Shown: one piece after another, positions 62,381-64,000 of the stretch
Position numbering within the stretch: the first letter of the stretch is position 1
How the letters are laid out: each line of letters starts with the position of its first letter
Source: Kingdonia uniflora
Taxonomy: Eukaryota > Streptophyta > Magnoliopsida > Ranunculales > Circaeasteraceae
Length of the DNA: 64,000 nucleotides
Assembly: GCA_014058105.1 (NCBI GenBank)
Contig: JACGCM010001927.1
Coordinates: 992,001 to 1,056,000, forward strand
Direction: 5' to 3'
The notes under the pieces: model-generated
The model's database searches: none
What the model was told of the DNA's origin: nothing
Seen by the model: only the letters and a program-made list of their open reading frames with translations
Position numbers and translations under genes: made by a program

Positions 62381-64000
62381 CACTACAAGAAATGAGAGTA
62401 GTAGCCACGGAAAAATCTGTGGCAAAAGGTTTTTTGCCACGGTTTTTACCGTAGCACGTGTCGTACCCATAGATGGGGTGGCTAAAAGTTTGCTACACTT
62501 TTTTCTGTGGCAAAATGTTAAACAATCACCACAGTTTAAGTCGTGCATATAGCCGTGGCAAAAACTACTATTTTCCACGGTTTTCCATAAACCAAATGTC
62601 ATGTGCTACATGTGTGCCTACAGTAAGGGACGAATATACCCGTGGCAAAAGGTCTCATTTTTGTCACAGTACACTCCATGGCAAATAATGTTTAATTATT
62701 AAAAAAAATCACATAATTATATTATCATAACAACATCTCTAGTATAGTTTATAAACCACACTTTAAATATCACGGAATTTTAAAAAATAAATTTAATTAT
62801 TAAACATTATACAACATCGTGCCATTTTACATAATTGCAAAAGTATAAGTGATGAAACTACACAAAAGACACTTATCCGAACTCGTCACATTCTAATATT
62901 ATACAATTCCTCCAAAGATTTGGCACAACATCCTTTATCAGACGATTGTTGTCGTACCTGCAAAATTAAATTTAATTACTTTATAATAAAATATACTTAA
63001 CCAAAATTATAGAATCATCGTAAAAGGGAAAATTAAGAGTATTAGTTTGAGATAATCATATGTAACATAAAGCAATATGCATTATTGTCTAAATCTCATG
63101 CCAAAGAGGGAAAGAATGAAAAGAAACAAGCGTTAGAATTGACTTACCTTCTAAAAAAGGAAAAGTCTGTAGTACTCTAATGGAATGCGTACTGATTCAT
63201 CTTTAATAGTCATGCTTTGCATAATTAGGAATCTAAAAATACATGAATGAAGTTATCCTCACAATATAAAATCACTATATATAGCTGATTAAATAAAATA
63301 TATAACAAACAGCTTTATATGAACATTGGCAGATAAAATAGAAAGCTGTGACTGATACAATTGGAATCAAACTATATAAGAGCCAAAGATGAAATGTATT
63401 CCAATTCAAGTTGAAAAGAAGCACAAGCAAATTTTATAGGAAGGGCATCCAAAAGCTTAAATCATAAAAGCCTGAAACACCATTATTAGCAACATGATGT
63501 GTGTAAGAGAACCTTTCTTGCCCAATTCAACTCTGATAAGCTTAATAGACTCAAACACTTCAAGACCATGTTCTCAGTTATCTTGTATTCTCCTCCAAAA
63601 TCTATCATCCACTCTACAAGCTATATGGTTTTGGCATAATTCAAGGGCATTCTTGCCAATTTTGGTGATTGAAAGAGGTTGATAAAATCAGTAAGGGCTA
63701 AATTTTAGAGATCCTACCTCGTAACTTTACGGTACATTGATGTTCCTGTGAGAACCAACTACCTTTCCTACAATCTAATAACATATATAATTAATGCTAG
63801 AAATCCATCTCACTTGGAGTCGTATTTAGAAATTAAAAGATACTAATTACATGCCAAGACATTGCACGCATTATGACCTTCAAAACGTTGAGATATACAC
63901 CTGTTTGGTCATGTGTTTCATTTCATCTAACTTTTTCTCATAGTTGGTAACCTAAAAAATCAAACGAAAACAACACATATGAGATTACAAACAATCCAAT
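62381..64000 (+). mobile_element. CACTA (En/Spm-type) element, left end, runs off the window
   Basis: Begins CACTACAAGAAATG, the canonical CACTA terminus. The following 300 bp contain many short GCCACGG / CCGTGGC motifs in both orientations (for example 62403, 62437, 62553, 62641), the subterminal repeats that bind CACTA transposase. The matching end TTTCTTGTAGTG is not found before position 64000. No transposase domain recognised in the visible 1.6 kb. Confidence 0.75.

Noticed and set aside
63494..63682. Host exon within the CACTA interval
   Set aside because: Some protein-like phrases appear on the - strand, but a stop interrupts them and no family was recognised.

Overview
The window is nuclear DNA from a flowering plant. 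The evidence is GT-AG introns of plant type (some very long), orthologues of three conserved plant genes, AT-rich non-coding sequence, and a dense mix of plant transposable elements (Copia, Gypsy, L1-type LINEs, hAT, PIF/Harbinger, MULE, CACTA). The genes look eudicot-like, but I cannot name the species.

Three intact host genes can be reconstructed by splicing. (1) A gamma-SNAP gene on the + strand runs from the ATG at 126 to the stop at 39268. Its nine coding exons total only 873 nt (290 aa) and are spread over 39 kb, because the introns are full of transposons. (2) A chloroplast-type aldo/keto reductase (At1g06690-like, 378 aa, ten exons) lies on the - strand from 41856 to 39424. It converges on gamma-SNAP, with only 155 bp between the two stop codons. 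(3) A 4-hydroxyphenylpyruvate dioxygenase gene (HPPD, 425 aa) lies on the - strand from 50112 to 43422. It has two exons split by a 5.4 kb intron, and the last iron-ligand Glu is encoded in exon 2. HPPD acts in tyrosine breakdown and in making homogentisate for plastoquinone and tocopherol; gamma-SNAP acts in SNARE recycling. I see no functional link among the three.

Layout. 1-39268: gamma-SNAP. Intron 1 holds a decayed Copia element. Intron 4 (13.2 kb) holds a SINE-like piece, a coding-poor LTR element, an hAT MITE with a perfect 8-bp target-site duplication (TSD), a 2.4 kb solo LTR with a perfect 5-bp TSD, and a Gypsy integrase remnant cut in two by a PIF/Harbinger-type element. Intron 6 holds a 3.7 kb LTR element with TSD CCATT and LINE pieces nested inside it. 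Intron 7 holds a LINE tail and a 4.6 kb antisense Copia element. Intron 8 holds LINE remnants split by a solo LTR, which is itself split by a MULE-type MITE. 39424-41856: the reductase. 41857-43421: spacer with a LINE scrap. 43422-50112: HPPD, whose intron holds diverged repeat copies (one carrying a duplicated piece of exon 1), a Copia LTR fragment, a minisatellite, an hAT MITE and a broken copy of a small membrane-protein gene. 50283-60900: a four-element nest inserted 170 bp upstream of the HPPD start codon. 62381-64000: one end of a CACTA element that runs off the window.

The most interesting structure is the 50283-60900 nest. A MULE-type element (9-bp TSD ATTTATGAG on both sides) was entered by a full-length-class L1 LINE and by a Tourist-like MITE. 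The LINE's ORF1 was then entered by a 2253-bp hAT-like element that carries five spliced exons resembling a plant ZFYVE26/spastizin-type gene, and possibly a second captured gene piece. All boundaries were read by eye; no alignment or database search was run.
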